Below are positions 9,239-22,244 of a DNA stretch of 64,000 bases, piece after piece. The first letter of the stretch is position 1, and each line of letters opens with the position of its first letter. Location of the stretch: assembly GCA_015680685.1 (NCBI GenBank), contig MNCI01000627.1, forward strand, positions 458,834 through 522,833, written 5' to 3'. The position numbers were made by a program, and so were the translations under genes. Under the pieces are notes generated by a model. That model was not told where the DNA came from. It searched no databases and was given only the letters and a program-made list of their open reading frames with translations. This stretch comes from Gnetum montanum (taxonomy: Eukaryota; Streptophyta; Gnetopsida; Gnetales; Gnetaceae).

Positions 9239-12200
9239 ATTCATTAAGGTGGCATGGGTTCATTTCACTTGTGAACTCTCCTATGTGGTGAACACTCACA
9301 TTTTGGAACTCTCACTTCATGGGCAACTCCTTCCGTTAACCAAACAAGAGATCTGTCCTGATCTTAAGCCCAGGAGTCATTCTCGTGTGTGTTTCTTTGA
9401 AACTAGAAATCAGCAAGTGCATGTTTCTTGATAGAAATGCTTAAGAAAAGTGCTTGCCTCCATCGACTTACACAAAATTGGAGATACCACTTGGTAAGGG
9501 CCGGGTCGTTGCTCTTGTCAGATAAGCCTTCTGAAGCAGGGAGAGCCTTGGGTGTTGCGCTGGGGTTTTTCATGCCACCATAACATCTGCCGCTCTAGTA
9601 CTCTATAGTCAGCAGCACTATAGGGTAATAAGTTAAACTTGATCGTGCAAGCTTTTGGCGTGATGACTAAGCAAGTCGTGCCCAGCGTCCTAGGTGAGAT
9701 GGACTCTCTAGAGGGCCCCGGAAGGGGCAGGGAACGAACTACATGAGTTCCCCTGCATTTGCGAGGAACTTTTCCCCAAGTTACTGCCAACCAACTATCT
9801 CTTACCTCCAGGGACTCCTAGGTCAAACCTCGATCCAAAACCCTTCGGGGACTACACAGGTCAAGAAGCAGTCCATGGGCTCTCAGGTGAATAGGGAGTA
9901 GTTCGCCATCCTTGCCCATACCTACAGGTGATAGTTGCCCCCTCTCCCACTGGAGTGTATTACATAGTATTCATAGTTTCATGTGTAACATGCAAAGATC
10001 ATTAGCTACTTCGCGGAAACACCTGCAAGTGTCCCACTTACCCAAAACGTGTGAAAAGACTAGGAAGTTGAAGATAGATTGAACGAAGTAATGGCCCGCT
10101 CAAGGGCTTAGTTTAGTGATGCCATCCAGAAATGAGGATATAGTATGAAATCTAAAATTATATTTCTAGATATAATTTATAGTAATAGAGGGTATAAGCG
10201 GGGAACAAGCGAAGTGAGTTACCTTGCATAATCGGGGAACTTTTCCCCGAGTTCCCCCATGACTACTGAGGTTACACGTCTACGCGTTGTAGTCAAACGG
10301 AAACACACACTTAGGGAATGAACGATTTGAGTGAGTTACCCCACGTTTGTGGGGAACGAGTCCCCGAGTTTCCCCAAAAGTGTTTCCTTGAAATGCACCA
10401 TTGGTGTTGTGTTTCTGTGAGACGCGCACCCTTAGGAAAAGCGTTTCTGGGAAATGCAAACTTTGGGCGAAGCTCATTCTTGGAATGAATTCCCTAAACA
10501 TTTACACGTTGAGGGGAACATGGTTAAGAGCCTCCATTACACTTTTGGGGTAAGCTCCTTCTTGGAAGGAGCGCACTACATGTTTACTTGGAATGTTGAG
10601 GGAAAATGGGATTGTCCTAGGGAGGTTCTTGGCTTATTAGGAGAGCTCGTACCCGAGTTAACCCTTATTTTTGAACTTTCACTTAGGGAGATTTGGGGGA
10701 ACTTGAGGAAAAGTTCCTCGCATTAGCCCTGTGTAATAAAGAAAATAATATGTGATATTCTTATCAAGTTCCCTAGCCTAGGGAACAAGTTCCCTGCACC
10801 ATTAGCCTACAGGCTTTGCAAGGATGCCAGCTATGAAAAGCAATACCAAGTAGACCTAGATCAAGTATCTCTTCCCACTTGTAGGTAAGAAGGTGTAGGG
10901 TAGTGACTTGCTCCAATAACCATCAAATAGGAATAGCTTTTTCCTATGGGTCAAAGTGAGGTGTGAACCCCACGGGCGGTCCCTATGAGGCAGGTATCTC
11001 CTACTTCTATGGAAATCATGAAGGTGCAAGTTGTGACCTAGAACATTGAATAACTGACTTATCTATCTACCCTGAAAGTGGGCTGCCCCTGTATAACTCC
11101 CCTGATATAACATATAACTCTACTCTAATATAACATATAACTGTACTTCATTTTAACTTATATAATTGAATACTAAATCTTGAACTTTTCCTGCGCTGTT
11201 CTGCATCCCCCGAGCTGTACTTTGTTATAATGCCCATGTAACATGACTTTGTTTTCACGTTTGTAAATGCAATTTATACATTTATACTGTACAAGAAACC
11301 ATGGTGGCTAATGTTGACTTAAATAAACCAAGCTGATGTCCCTCCCATAACATGGCAAGGCTGTGTACCCTAAGCTCTCAAGTAACATGTGTACTATTGG
11401 CAAGCGTCTCTTCCCAGGATGCCCGCGGCTCACAACTTTCCTACGTATGTAATGCTTGCATGAGGCCCTTCCGATCTTCCCCCTGGTAGAGGCTAAATTC
11501 TATGTGTAATGCTTGGATGAGGCCCTTTTGATCATCCTCCTGGTAGAGGCTAAAGGGGGTAACTCACTTCATTCGTTCCTGCTCCTTAATAGTCACCTGC
11601 TCCCTTACACTGTCCTTCATGGAATACTTCCTAGATGTGGGTCCTAGGTTAAATGCGCGTTATTGTAAGAACCTATGCCATGTCTAGCGTAATTACTTAT
11701 AAAAGGATCGTATTGTATAGAATTGTGGTATTCAGGGGAACTCAGGGAGTCGTTCCCCGCTAAAGCCCTAACCATTTGTTCTTCTAGTGGAATAAGAAAT
11801 GTGGAGATTCATGCTTGTTGGCTAACATCATGAGCAAGCATCTACGATGGTTCTTTAAGATAATCCTAAGCATCATCCTAAATCTATGTCGTTGAAGCTC
11901 CTGACAGGATAAATTTCTTGTTTATTTCTTTCTTTCATTTCTAGTGTCTGCATAAGGGGAGAGTACTAGCTTTTTTAGGGGTGTAGTCTACCTGAAAGTA
12001 GCTTTTCACAGAAACGCTATCCCCTGAAAGTAGCGTTTCATGGAAATGCTATCCCCTTTTGCGCTTTTCTGGAGTGCTATCTGTGGCATGCCTTATCATC
12101 GTCATCACCCCCATTCAAGGTAACGTTTCTGTGAAACATTCCTCGTGAAGTTGTTTAATTGGTGTCAACATGCTGTCTAGCTGAGTTTTTTGTAACAACG

Positions 12201-15200
12201 TCTACTATAGCTGCATGTCTTGGAAGGTTTTGCAGAGTTTGCATTTCAGAGAAACACTCTATTACAGTACCTCTATATCTGTCAACCAAGATCTAAATGT
12301 ATGGCTTCTACGAAAGCTTCCCTCCTTCTCTACATCTATCTTCAAGTGGGACAATATATCATAATATTGGTGTTTCTTGGAAACGCTACCCAAGTGGGCT
12401 CCGTTATCTAGCTATCTTGATTCTTTGCTTTGTGCCTGCTAAAATACGCTTGCAACCCTCGTCTCTTCGTGCTGCTAGCCAATCCCTCTTGTATTGGTTA
12501 CACCATCCACTCCTGTTCCTTATGAACGTGTTTCATGGAAACGCTCCCTACCTTGATGCGTTTCATGGAAACACTCTCCACCTTGAACCCTATCTTTCCC
12601 TGTATCCTAAGAGCTTTTGCATGCTAGGTGTTGAGCTCTTCGGGTTGCGTTGCTATTCTACGGTCTCCTATGTTCATTCTAGATAAGCCCTTTATCATGT
12701 GTAAAAGTGACAGGTTGTCCTGTCCTCTTCTGGAAATATCCATGCAAATGTCTATATGCATGGAGTCTCGTAAGTATCAATGCATAAATACCAAGAACAA
12801 CTAATAAAGAAAGAAAAGCCACTCACCAAATTGATTACTCTATAGGGTAAAGTAGTGGAAGGGACTTTTTCCCCAGGCCCCCATCATTCCTTGGGGGCCA
12901 CAAATTACACAAGCAACCTCGCTTTCAAAACACGAATCGCCGAATAAAATTGAGGGGCATTTTTCCTTAGGCTATAAAGCAAGAAGTGTTTGCATAGTAT
13001 ACTATGGACTTTCTAAAATCACGTCATGTCATGTATATAATAGCAAAACTAATCTATTTTCCATTATCCCTTAAGATATTAAGTAAGTATCAGCTTTGTA
13101 AGTGCTCTAGTGCAATATAAGAAATAAATCAAGAAGAAATAGGGCTAAAGAAAGTAAATGGTTAAAGTTGGGTAGTAAATACAGGTATCTATCTTCCTGT
13201 GATTTCTTCTTGGACAAGGTAAAGAGTGTTAACTCTAAGGGAAAGAGTGTCAACTCCCAGTTAAAGAGTGTCAACTAACTTAATAGAGTTTAAAATCCAA
13301 GGGAAAGAGTGTCAACTCCCAAATAAAGAGTGTCAACTAACTTCAATTTGAGATTATATGGTACGATGTCAAGCATTGATTCTCCCTTGATCCTGCGATA
13401 TATGAAGGTTCTGGTTCAATCTATAGTTTTCTACCACTCACTCTTTAGATCCTCCCTTAGGTGGATCTCCCAGAAAGAGCCTTTGGGTTATACCTCGTAA
13501 GTGTCCCAAGAGTTTCTGTGAAGTAAGTATAAGATAGGTTAGGTTTAATATAAATTATTTTATACTAAGTAATATTCCTAAGAGTGGTGTGGAAGTAATT
13601 CTAATTGATATAGGTTTAATTGGATTGTAAGAGAAGCATTGTTAACCTAAAGATATATGTCTTCCATTGATTAGCTCGTGTGTGCAATCATGGGTCTGTG
13701 ACTGCATGAAGCTGTAAAAGGCCCACAAACTATGGCATGAGCATCTCTTGCCCTCTATGCTAGGGGCCCCGACCTTAGGGTTAAACCTTTCCCCTTGGAT
13801 TGGGCCCATGAAAACTCATGGCTAGGTACCGTTCAAAGGGGTAACTCGGGGACTCGTTTCCCGCTCACGTGGGAAATCTTCCGTTGGAGAACAAAATCAT
13901 TTCACGAGGTAACTCGGGGACTTGTTCCCCACTAATGCGGGGTAACTCACTTCGTTCCTTCCCGCTCCATCACCCTCCTATGCATTACTTGCTTCACCTA
14001 ACATTAACCTCCTGCTAATCAAGTAGTATTTCTGCATGTGTGCCAACCAACTTTCAAGGAGTCAATAACATCAAATTGATGGACGTGAGTAAGTGTACAT
14101 GAAAAATTAATAAAGCAAGGTTGCAAAAAAAAACTTATAAGATTAATGACAAATTAGTAGTCCGCACTACATAGCCGATTTCTCTTGATTTTCCTCTATT
14201 TAACCCAACCTGTAGTAACGTTATCTTCGATATGGACACCACACCACATTGATAATAATGGTAAGAAAAGTTGATTTAACCAAACTGGAGGTTGTGGTAG
14301 AAGAGAAAGGATGAATGGGGTTCATAGCACCCACACGGGTACAATTGAAACCGAAGTGAACTACACTGGATAGGGTAAATGGATGGGGGACGAATTAAGT
14401 AAATCAGCACTATTCGGTGTAGGTACTACGGTAGGCATGGGACTCATTCCTGTCAGCAAACACTCAAATTCATACTCTACTTCCCGACTAGCTCTCCATC
14501 ATCATTACCCAAAATGAGAAATTGTATATTCATAATTCTGACAAAAAGTGGACAGACATAAGCATTCAAGGAAATGTAAGGTGAAGATGCGATCTTCATG
14601 AAGGCAGAAGCCAAACTGCCTGCTTACCAAATCGTGTATGACGTACTGTGCCGATAGGTAACACATACTTAGAACTAGTTTGATATCTCCTATCCCCTAG
14701 TAATGTGAGTAGGTGTGTGTACCTCTAAGGGTAAATGTAAAGAACTGTGTTTATGGGATCAGTTGATGCCTAAGTGAATTGAAATGCTTATTCCTTTTGT
14801 CAATAATGGTTATCCTAGTCGATGTAATCCACATTATACCAAGTAATATGCTAAATCTATATAGTGAAGGTGGAGGGCTAGTTCGGGTAGGCATGAAGCT
14901 TCTGAAGTTAGCCTTGTACGGTAGGAGGGAGCCCTTCGATCTAGATCTTTCAAATCTGGATCCTGGGTAACCTTGTAAAAGCAACAAGTATGGACTCGTT
15001 CGCAACAACTCTCGTTCCCGTTGCTCGTTCCCACTGTGTGCATTTCATGCTTAACCTCAATCATCTTGGGGGTCACTTGGGGACTCGTTCCCCACTAAAG
15101 TCATCCCACTTCGTGTTTCACTACTACACACACGTTTCTACGAGATGGTGCGAATCGTATTGCACCGTATTGTGTTGTAGCTTTTGTTATCCTTGACCTA

Positions 15201-15411
15201 GTGTAAGCTTACGTTACATGCTCCGAAAATGATGCTACTTTCTCATAAGCATTTCCTTCATTGTCGTGATCCATGATCAACTCAATCATAAGCATTGTGT
15301 ATGCAACGTACACGACTGATAAGTTACGCACATGCGTTATGGGTTTAATATCATTGACTGTAGTAGACCAGAGGAGCGGTTGATTTTAAGTTTATTTTGA
15401 CGCTAACATGT
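9239..15411. mobile_element. Palindrome-rich repeat DNA without supported genes
   Basis: Over 6 kb with no protein-like frame; the frames present lack homology-like composition and overlap on both strands. Two word families recur. One is GTTTCnnnGAAAC with flanking GC (10385, 10410, 10443, 12005, 12026, 12126, 12242, 12370, 12530, 12559). The other is GGGGAACTCGGGGACTCGTTCCCCGC and variants (10216, 10343, 11733, 13842, 13911, 15066). A 62-bp tandem repeat lies at 13239-13344 (GGGAAAGAGTGTCAACTCCC). The texture resembles long LTR or untranslated retroelement sequence; this is inference. Confidence 0.4.
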
Positions 15412-15496
15412 GGTAAGTAAGGTGTGTTCTTATAGGGTAGCTCTGTCTGCGACTTAGAGTGCTATGATCGATGACCCTAGTAGGCCGTTAGGTAAC
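15412..15496 (+). repeat. Direct repeat, right copy (pair with 9154-9238)
   Basis: Starts GGTAAGTAAGGTGTGTTC and ends GCCGTTAGGTAAC. It directly abuts the truncated LTR at 15497, so this edge is a junction between two different repeats. Confidence 0.5.
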
Positions 15497-15582
15497 AGGA
15501 AGATGCAATATCGTGTACGATACATCGTGTACATGATATCGCAGAAGATGCAATATCACGTCCCATCATACCCCCATGAATG
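15497..15582 (-). repeat. Start of the 3' LTR (15497-15568) and polypurine tract (15569-15582) of minus copy B
   Basis: Read on the minus strand, CATTCATGGGGGTA is followed at once by TGATGGGACGTGATATTGC, the family-1 LTR start. Only 72 bp of U3 remain, again built of GATATCG and GTACACGAT words, before the junction at 15497. This gives copy B both ends: 5' LTR at 20915 and upwards, 3' LTR start here. Confidence 0.75.
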
Positions 15583-17455
15583 AATAGAAAATCATCCTCA
15601 AGTTCCTTAAAAAATATTGGGAAGGTATGGGATTATTAACTTGAATGGGACTAATGGTGATTGGGATGACATGTGAATGGATCATCATTACAGAACATGA
15701 CAAAACTGGTGTTCACGACAGCAAGAGTGAACACCTTATACATTTGACATCAAGCCTTATTTTGGCAGCTAAGAGAGAAGAGAGAAGAAGTCTGTTGTTG
15801 CCAACACCAAGATTGCACCTTTCGTTGTCTATCCATAAACACGCCATCGATCTTGCTCCTTGCATAGCTACTTTAGCATTGATCCATTCCAAGTGTTCCC
15901 TCCAGATTTGATCCGTTGTTGCATGATTGTCATTTGCACACACAACACAGTCTTATATTAGCAAGGGTAAATGAATCATAATGCAATTGATACCTTGCTT
16001 CAGTGTAAGGTCCATTGGCTAAGTTGTGACATGGCTGATACGGACCTAGAGATATACTAATGATGACTACCAAGGGTGTAGGGGTTAGGAGAAAATTGAA
16101 AAAATTGGACCAGGACCCCCATGACTGAGAGCAAACCGCCAGTAGCGAAAGAATGGAAGAAAAGAAAAGGAACAAGGAAAATGGAGAAAAAGAGAAAAAT
16201 ATAACGCCAATGAAATGGATGTCAAGATGGAAATGAACAAAATAGAATTAATTGCAAAAATGTTAAGGAAAAGGATTTAATGGATGTACCAAGTAGGAAT
16301 GCGAGTGGGTCCTCCCCAAAGCAGGCTCATATCCTTAATGCCCTAACAAACCCATATTCAAAGAGTCCGTAGGCTCTGGGAATGTCATTTGAAATAAGAG
16401 TTAAAGTCTTAACCACAAGAATTTACCAAAAAGAAAATAATGCGTCAACCAAAATATACACTAATGTTACAACTGGCAATGACGTGAACAATGGAGGAAG
16501 AATGATGGAAAGGAGAGAATGGAACGAAGTCTCAAGAACAAGGTAATGTATGACCCCTTGTGTGTTTAATGATTAATGTGACTTGGTAGATCTCATTCCA
16601 ACTTTGGCCTCAAACAAACCACATCCAATGACTTCGCATTAATACATTCGGCTAATCCATCCTCCCAAAGTAACAAGAATGCCTTCGCCAAAGAGCCACC
16701 ACCATTCTGATGAAATGAAAGATGAGAAGATAGGAAGTGAGAAGGGCCTTGGTTATAGGGAATATATTTATTTTAGTTCCATAACCAATGCTTGTAGCCC
16801 AGATGACTATTTCATCTAAGGGGTGTGCTTTGAATTCTCACTTTTTTTTTGCTTTTGCTTTTTTTTTTTGTGTTTTTGCGGGAGAACCACACCATGCAAA
16901 GACTTATTATTTTTATTTACTTAGCTTTCCGATAATTGAGTGATGTCGAAACAGTAAGGAAACTCAAGAAGAAAACATCCAAGCACCCAAGAGAATGGCC
17001 AACAAAAATGCATCAAATCCCCTTGAAGTCACCCCCTTTTCAAACCTTGAGTCCTTCCTTTAGTTTGAGAAATGCCCAGTTACCGATTCATTGATAGTTC
17101 TTATTATTGAGAAAAGGACTGTACAGTTCCAAGCCAAGAGAGACCATAGAGATTTATGGATGCATGGATGATGTGGACTCATTACCTGCTATATCAAAAT
17201 AACCATACCTTAGTATCAATATTGTAACTTAAAGGTAAAAACCAAACATTAGCAACTAATGAAGTACAGTTCATACCATCTTTGAGAGCACTTATTGGAT
17301 GAAAAACTTAACAAAATGGATAAAACACACACACACACACTAAGAAATGAAAAAGTATAAATGATGTTGTAAAACAAAAAACAAGAAAAGTTAAAGAAAT
17401 TGTAAAACAAAAATGTGTAAAACAAAAACTTAAAAGAACTGAGGGCCTCAATTGA
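15583..17455 (-). mobile_element. 3' internal non-coding region of copy B
   Basis: Runs from the gag-protease stop codon to the polypurine tract with no reverse transcriptase, RNase H or integrase. The portion 15927-17455 matches 4311-5815. The 60-residue frame is present at about 16980-17155 but frameshifted by an extra T in the CTTCCTTTAG segment. The 360 bp next to the tract are unlike the other copies except for the last 70 bp, which resemble 3437-3506. Confidence 0.65.
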
Positions 17456-20400
17456 TTAGCATAGATGGCCATCTCCCCCATGACTGACTTGAAAGGGAGA
17501 GATCCAAAATAACGAGCATTTGTTTGAATTTATTAGAAGTGTCCAACTTCTCCCAATTGATGTTTTCAGGTTAAGGGGCGGAAGTTGGCGATGCTCATAT
17601 TTCAATGTATCTATGCTTTCGTTGTGGTTGCAAGTTGTTCCCCTAGTTAGTTCCATGCATGTTGGTGAGTTACTCTCCTTATTAGCTATCAACCACTAGG
17701 TTTTTTCTTGTGGTGTGGTTGCTACATACGGGCACCTTTGTATCTGAGTTGCTTGGGCACACCAGTTGCATACAAGAGATGTTGAACATTTATGTAGGTC
17801 ATCACCCTCTGTATCACTGTATGTGATGCATGGAACTTTCTTCTTCTCGATCTTTTCATAAATCTTTTCCTTAGATATTTCCAAGGAAAGATCGTGGATT
17901 CTTAGGCATGCGTTGATGGTGTTGAGCCATGCCCTCCCCATTATAATTGAGAAGTCCCCTTTGTTATTGTTGACTTCTATCACTAGGAAATCAGCTGGGT
18001 ATGGCCAACCACACACAGTGATAATAATGTCCTCCACAAGTCCCAAAGGGATAGTGATGGACTGGGCAGCTAGCTCTAGTTGAATATTTCTCTTCTTGAG
18101 TGGGGGCAGGTTCCAGGCTTTATACATCTCTCGTGATATTAAATTGACTCCAGAACCTGAGTCAAGAAGAGCCTTACATGGTTCATTACCAGCAACTTGG
18201 AGGTAGATCAAGGGACTTCCAGGGTTAGAGAGTTTCCTGGGAAGGTGGCCCACATTTATCCAGTCTATGATGATATGTGTTAACATAACTGTGTGCCTTG
18301 AGCTCTATTGTTGGTTTGAAGGGATCTCCGAAGCCTTTCTTAATGGAGGAGTGATTACTGACTCAACCGCTTATGGCTGTGAGAGCTTGTTTGGACTGTT
18401 GGTTCTAAAGAAGGATCTTCTCTTTGTATGGTTGTTAGAACTAGCAGTGGGTTGGAAGTTTATAGCTCTCGTAGCAGTATGTTGCTGTGGTTGAGTGGGG
18501 AGTTCCCCTAGCATCATTGGAGCAGGCAATAGTGGAACTATCGGTGTAAGAGATGCGAATGGATTTGGAGGATGGTACGCATGTGGAGTATCCCTTCCAG
18601 GAGAGGGAGTCTTAAAATACTCCCAAACTTGGTAATGCCGTTGTGGGGTCATGTGACTAATAGAGTCACTTGGAGAAACCGACTACTGCACATAATAGCC
18701 ATATGGATCTGGTTGCCAGTAAGGGTATTGTTGCCTAGGTGGTGACATCCCCCATGATTGTGGGTATTGTCACTACTGGTGTTTCTTGATAGGTTGTGAC
18801 GGAGTTCCACTTGGATAATATGCTAATGGTTGGTGGAACTGTCTTGGGTTACCTTGGGGATAAGGTAACCTTTGGGGTGCCTACCGTTTGTTAAGTATTG
18901 GGTTGAGTGCATACATCCCAGATGCTTGTAGATGTGAGATTATTAGGCAACATCCCTTAGAATGGTCATATTAGCAGATCTCACATCCACCGTCATTTTC
19001 TGTATCTGAATTCACAACCTCATCGGCGATAGTCATTTTCCCCTTACCCTTGTTACGTGCATGTTCTGAATCTCTCTGCTTTTTCTTATCATGGTCACTA
19101 CTTCGCTCCTTAGACTCCTCTACGATTTGTAAAACGGTTTCGAATCCTGTCTAAGGAGTCCCACATTTGATCTACCTTAGCTAACACTTCAGTTGTTAAC
19201 TTTTGAAGCGGCAAGGTTTTTCTATTCACCAACTCCTCAAGTGGTGACTTATCCTCTTCCTCATAGAATCTTACTCCCTTTTTTCGGAGAGAAGGATCAT
19301 GGTTATACTCTTTTGCGCTTTCTCTTTTTCATAGCTCCCCTTCTTCTTTAGCTACTTACTCCAAAAGCCTATGAACTTCATGGGATCTAAGTTCAGATAA
19401 TCTCCCTTGGGCATATGTCCCAAGGGTTCTCCTAGTTTCGTGTCTTAGCCCATCTACCAAGTGGTGGAGTTGATCCTTTTGTGGGTAGCCATGGCCCAGG
19501 CAACAATGTAGCAATGCATAATACCGGCCCATGGCAGCATCCAAGGATTCATGATTACCCTGCTTCCATCCTTGGATCTGCTTATGTAAGTTGGACACTC
19601 TGGAGTACGTTTGGTATTTATCGTTAAACAATTCTAGCATCGTACTCCACCTTCTAATGGATTCCGGTTCTAAAGACTGGTACCAACTTTCTGCTTCTTT
19701 TATGAGTGTCCTAGGAAACAACTTTAATTTCTGCCACTTGTTTTCAATATTCTGCAAGGCATAGGCATCGTAGTTCTGTGGATCAGCATTATATCCCCCC
19801 TCGAATCATGGGATATTATATATGTCTAGTCTCTTGATCCAACTATCTTTTTGATGCCTTGTAGGTATTCTCACAGCCTCCGTAATGTCTAACATACTCC
19901 GGGTTGCTAGTAGGGGTTCATCATGATCATCTCTCTCATGACGTCTATGATGCCTACGTGGTTCCCTACTTTCCCTTCTATGCCTTGACTCTCTAGAATG
20001 CCCTCGAGGTCTCTCATCTTGCTTACCCTTATCCTCACTGTTGTGCTCTTTATGACTACGTCTTGATGTGGAAGGAGAGGGTGAATGATGCCATGAAGGG
20101 GAAGAAGAAGGGGAACCATCACCATGACAATGTTTCTTACCTTCTCTTCAGTGGTTACGGCCCCGATTGTGGTGATAATCTGAGTGCCCATCCTTGTCAT
20201 GTGTTTTTGTATCCTCAATGAATACTTGGTGTTCATGGGGATTAGAACTTGGGTTGTGAATCGTGGAATGTAGGTTCTAATATCCCACCTCCTCACCATC
20301 GTTAGAAGGGGGAACATCATTTGATGGAGAACCTGTTATAACTAGTTCACCATCCCCAATTTCACTTAGGACGTGCGGGACCCCTTTTTCCTTCAATGAT

Positions 20401-20768
20401 ATATGGTGGCTCTCCTGCTGCGAGTTCCTTAAACATTGCATGTCTATGGGATGGTAATCCCTTGTGTCATAATCACACGCAATTTATTCAACCTATAGCT
20501 TCGTCATGCCTATCTGTGCAAGAGCACAAAGGAGCATGTTGGGAACTGCACGATTTGGGGGTAACACTATGTTACCTTGCAAATCACGCTAATGCAGTTG
20601 TTCATCTTGATGGAGGATAAAAGTAAAATTGGGTATATACTCATCGTGATGAGTATACGCTACCTGATACTCTTGAGGAACTGGCGGATCTAGCTTACGT
20701 GTGTTAGACCGCCGACTGTCTCTTGTGTGATCCCTAGGTGGTGAAGTGCTTTTATGAGAAGAAGACAT
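17456..20768 (-). pseudogene. gag-protease polyprotein of family-1 copy B (no pol)
   Basis: Starts at the ATG at 20768 (MSSSHKSTSPPRDHTRDSRR), 128 bases after the primer site, and ends GHLC-stop at 17456. Order: N-terminal domain, a basic Arg/His/Ser-rich stretch (19907-20320), the retrotrans_gag core (19356-19757; SWYQSLEPESIRRW and FNDKYQTYSRV), a helical linker, a decayed knuckle region, a Pro-rich linker, then the retropepsin (17696-18286) with active site ALLDSGSGVNLIS and the flap-side motif IIMGRAWL. This is the only copy here that keeps the Asp-Ser-Gly triad. Gag would form the particle and the protease mature it. Several TAG/TGA stops and frameshifts make it non-functional as a whole. 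The length (about 1100 codons) agrees with copy C. Confidence 0.8.
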
Positions 20769-20895
20769 CTTAGTTTAGTTTAGTGTGTTGTTTGTTGTTA
20801 TGTTATTTTTCATATGATTAATCCTAAGGGTTTGTCCAAGCTTCCTAATGATGTGGATGATTTCCTATGTTCTACTTAGTGCACAAACAACTCAG

Positions 20896-20913
20896 TCCCC
20901 GGCAACGGTGCCA
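20896..20913 (-). other. Primer-binding site of copy B, tRNA-Asp
   Basis: On the minus strand TGGCACCGTTGCCGGGGA begins two bases after the LTR end. It is one mismatch from the complement of the plant tRNA-Asp 3' end including CCA, the primer typical of Athila-type Ty3/gypsy elements. Confidence 0.85.
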
Positions 20914-20914
20914 A

Positions 20915-21664
20915 TGATGAGTGGTGAGGTACCCCTACACTCAACCATACGAATACGAATGTTACACGCACGATCCAGTCGAACTTTGTAGACTAAGTAT
21001 CTACACACCTTATGGAACACTTAAGGTTAATCAATCATTTTCCTGCCAAGCTTACTTGTATTTGTCATGGTTGTATGGTTAAGTAAGCTTGAGGCATGTG
21101 ATTTTTATATATGTATGTTTTATTGCCTATGCTAAGAGAGAGAAGGATGAAGAGACTAATTAACTAACTTTAACCAACTAAGCCCTAATTAACCTAGCAT
21201 TAGTATCTATTCCCACTTGTCGTTTCACACCCTGAACCAATGCAACACTACTGGGTTACCAAATGCTATTCGTTACTGGGATTACCAAGCGTAACGCACA
21301 TGCTCGAAGTGGTCGTACTGAATGCACTTAACTATGAGAGTTGAGGGTTGAGAGAGATTAAGTCCTTAAGAAAGAAATTAAACACTTAACAATAAATAAC
21401 AATAATTAAAATCCTATTTAGCTTAGTCCATGCACTACCAGTTTTTTCCAAGAGTTCATCTTTATTGCCGTACACAATTGTGTGCTCAAGTACAAAATTG
21501 CTTGAATAAAGATCCATTCACTTTGGGACTCCTACTGCGGGCACATGGAAATTATTCTAACTCTGGAATGGAAAAATGGCAAGATTTTGGCTAAGGTCTA
21601 GATCTAGATGGAGAAACAAGGGAGAGCTGCCTCTTATTTATAGAAATGGCCACGCACTGCGATA
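20915..21664 (-). repeat. 5' LTR of copy B, truncated at its start
   Basis: Ends (minus strand) CTCACCACTCATCA at 20915. The TATA box TATAAATA is at 21635-21642 with the conserved AGAGG downstream. The LTR stops within the U3 palindromes at GCGATATC, where the sequence switches to + strand gag of another copy; ATC is shared by both sides of the junction. Confidence 0.85.
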
Positions 21665-22244
21665 TCAAGAGACTAGACATGAATAATATCCCATGATTCG
21701 AGGTGGGATATAACGTTGATCCGTAGAACCACTTACAGGCATTCCACAATGCCTGTGCCTTGTAGAATATTGAAAACAAGTGGCAAAAATTAAATTTGTT
21801 TCCTAAGACACTCATAAAAGAAGCAGAAAGTTGGTACTGGTCTTTAGAATAGGAATCCATTAGAAGGTGGAGTACGATGCTAAAATTGTTCAATGATAAA
21901 TACCAAACGTACTCCAGAGTGTCCAACTTGTGTAAGTAGATCCAAGAATGGAAGCAGGGTAATCACAAACCCTTGGATGCTGCCATGGGATAGTATTATG
22001 CATTGCTACATCATTGCCCGGGCTATGGCTATGCACAACAGGATCAACTCCACCACTTTGTAGATGGGCTAAGACACGAAACTAGGAGAACCCTTGGGAA
22101 ATATGCCCAAGGGGGATTATCTAAACTTAGATCCCATGAAGTTCATAGGCTATTGGAGTAAGTAGCTAAAGAAGGAAAGCTACGAAAAAGAGAAAGCACA
22201 GAAGAGTATAACCACGATCCTTCCCTCAGAAAGAAGGGAGTAAG
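21663..22244 (+). pseudogene. gag, 5' segment of + strand copy A (interrupted by the 16-kb element)
   Basis: Reads AAGAGACTAGACATGAATAA onward, the middle of gag, including the retrotrans_gag core (ENKWQKLNLFPKTLIKEAES, then RTLGKYAQGG). Several codons are TAG or TAA where the other copies have Gln or Trp. The frame runs to KKGV at 22244 and resumes at 38339 with RFCEEEDE, exactly as in the uninterrupted minus copies (for example 43180-43200). The 5' part of this copy is missing, lost at the head-to-head junction with the LTR of copy B. Confidence 0.85.
22240..22244 (+). repeat. Target-site duplication, left (GTAAG)
   Basis: GTAAG before the element and GTAAG at 38339-38343 after it. The uninterrupted gag copies have a single GGGAGTAAGATTCT here, so the 5-bp duplication is direct. 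Confidence 0.9.

Noticed and set aside
12297-12686. 129-codon frame on the + strand
   Set aside because: Lies in palindrome-rich repeat DNA, overlaps another frame, contains the translated GTTTCATGGAAACGCT words and has no domain-like pattern.
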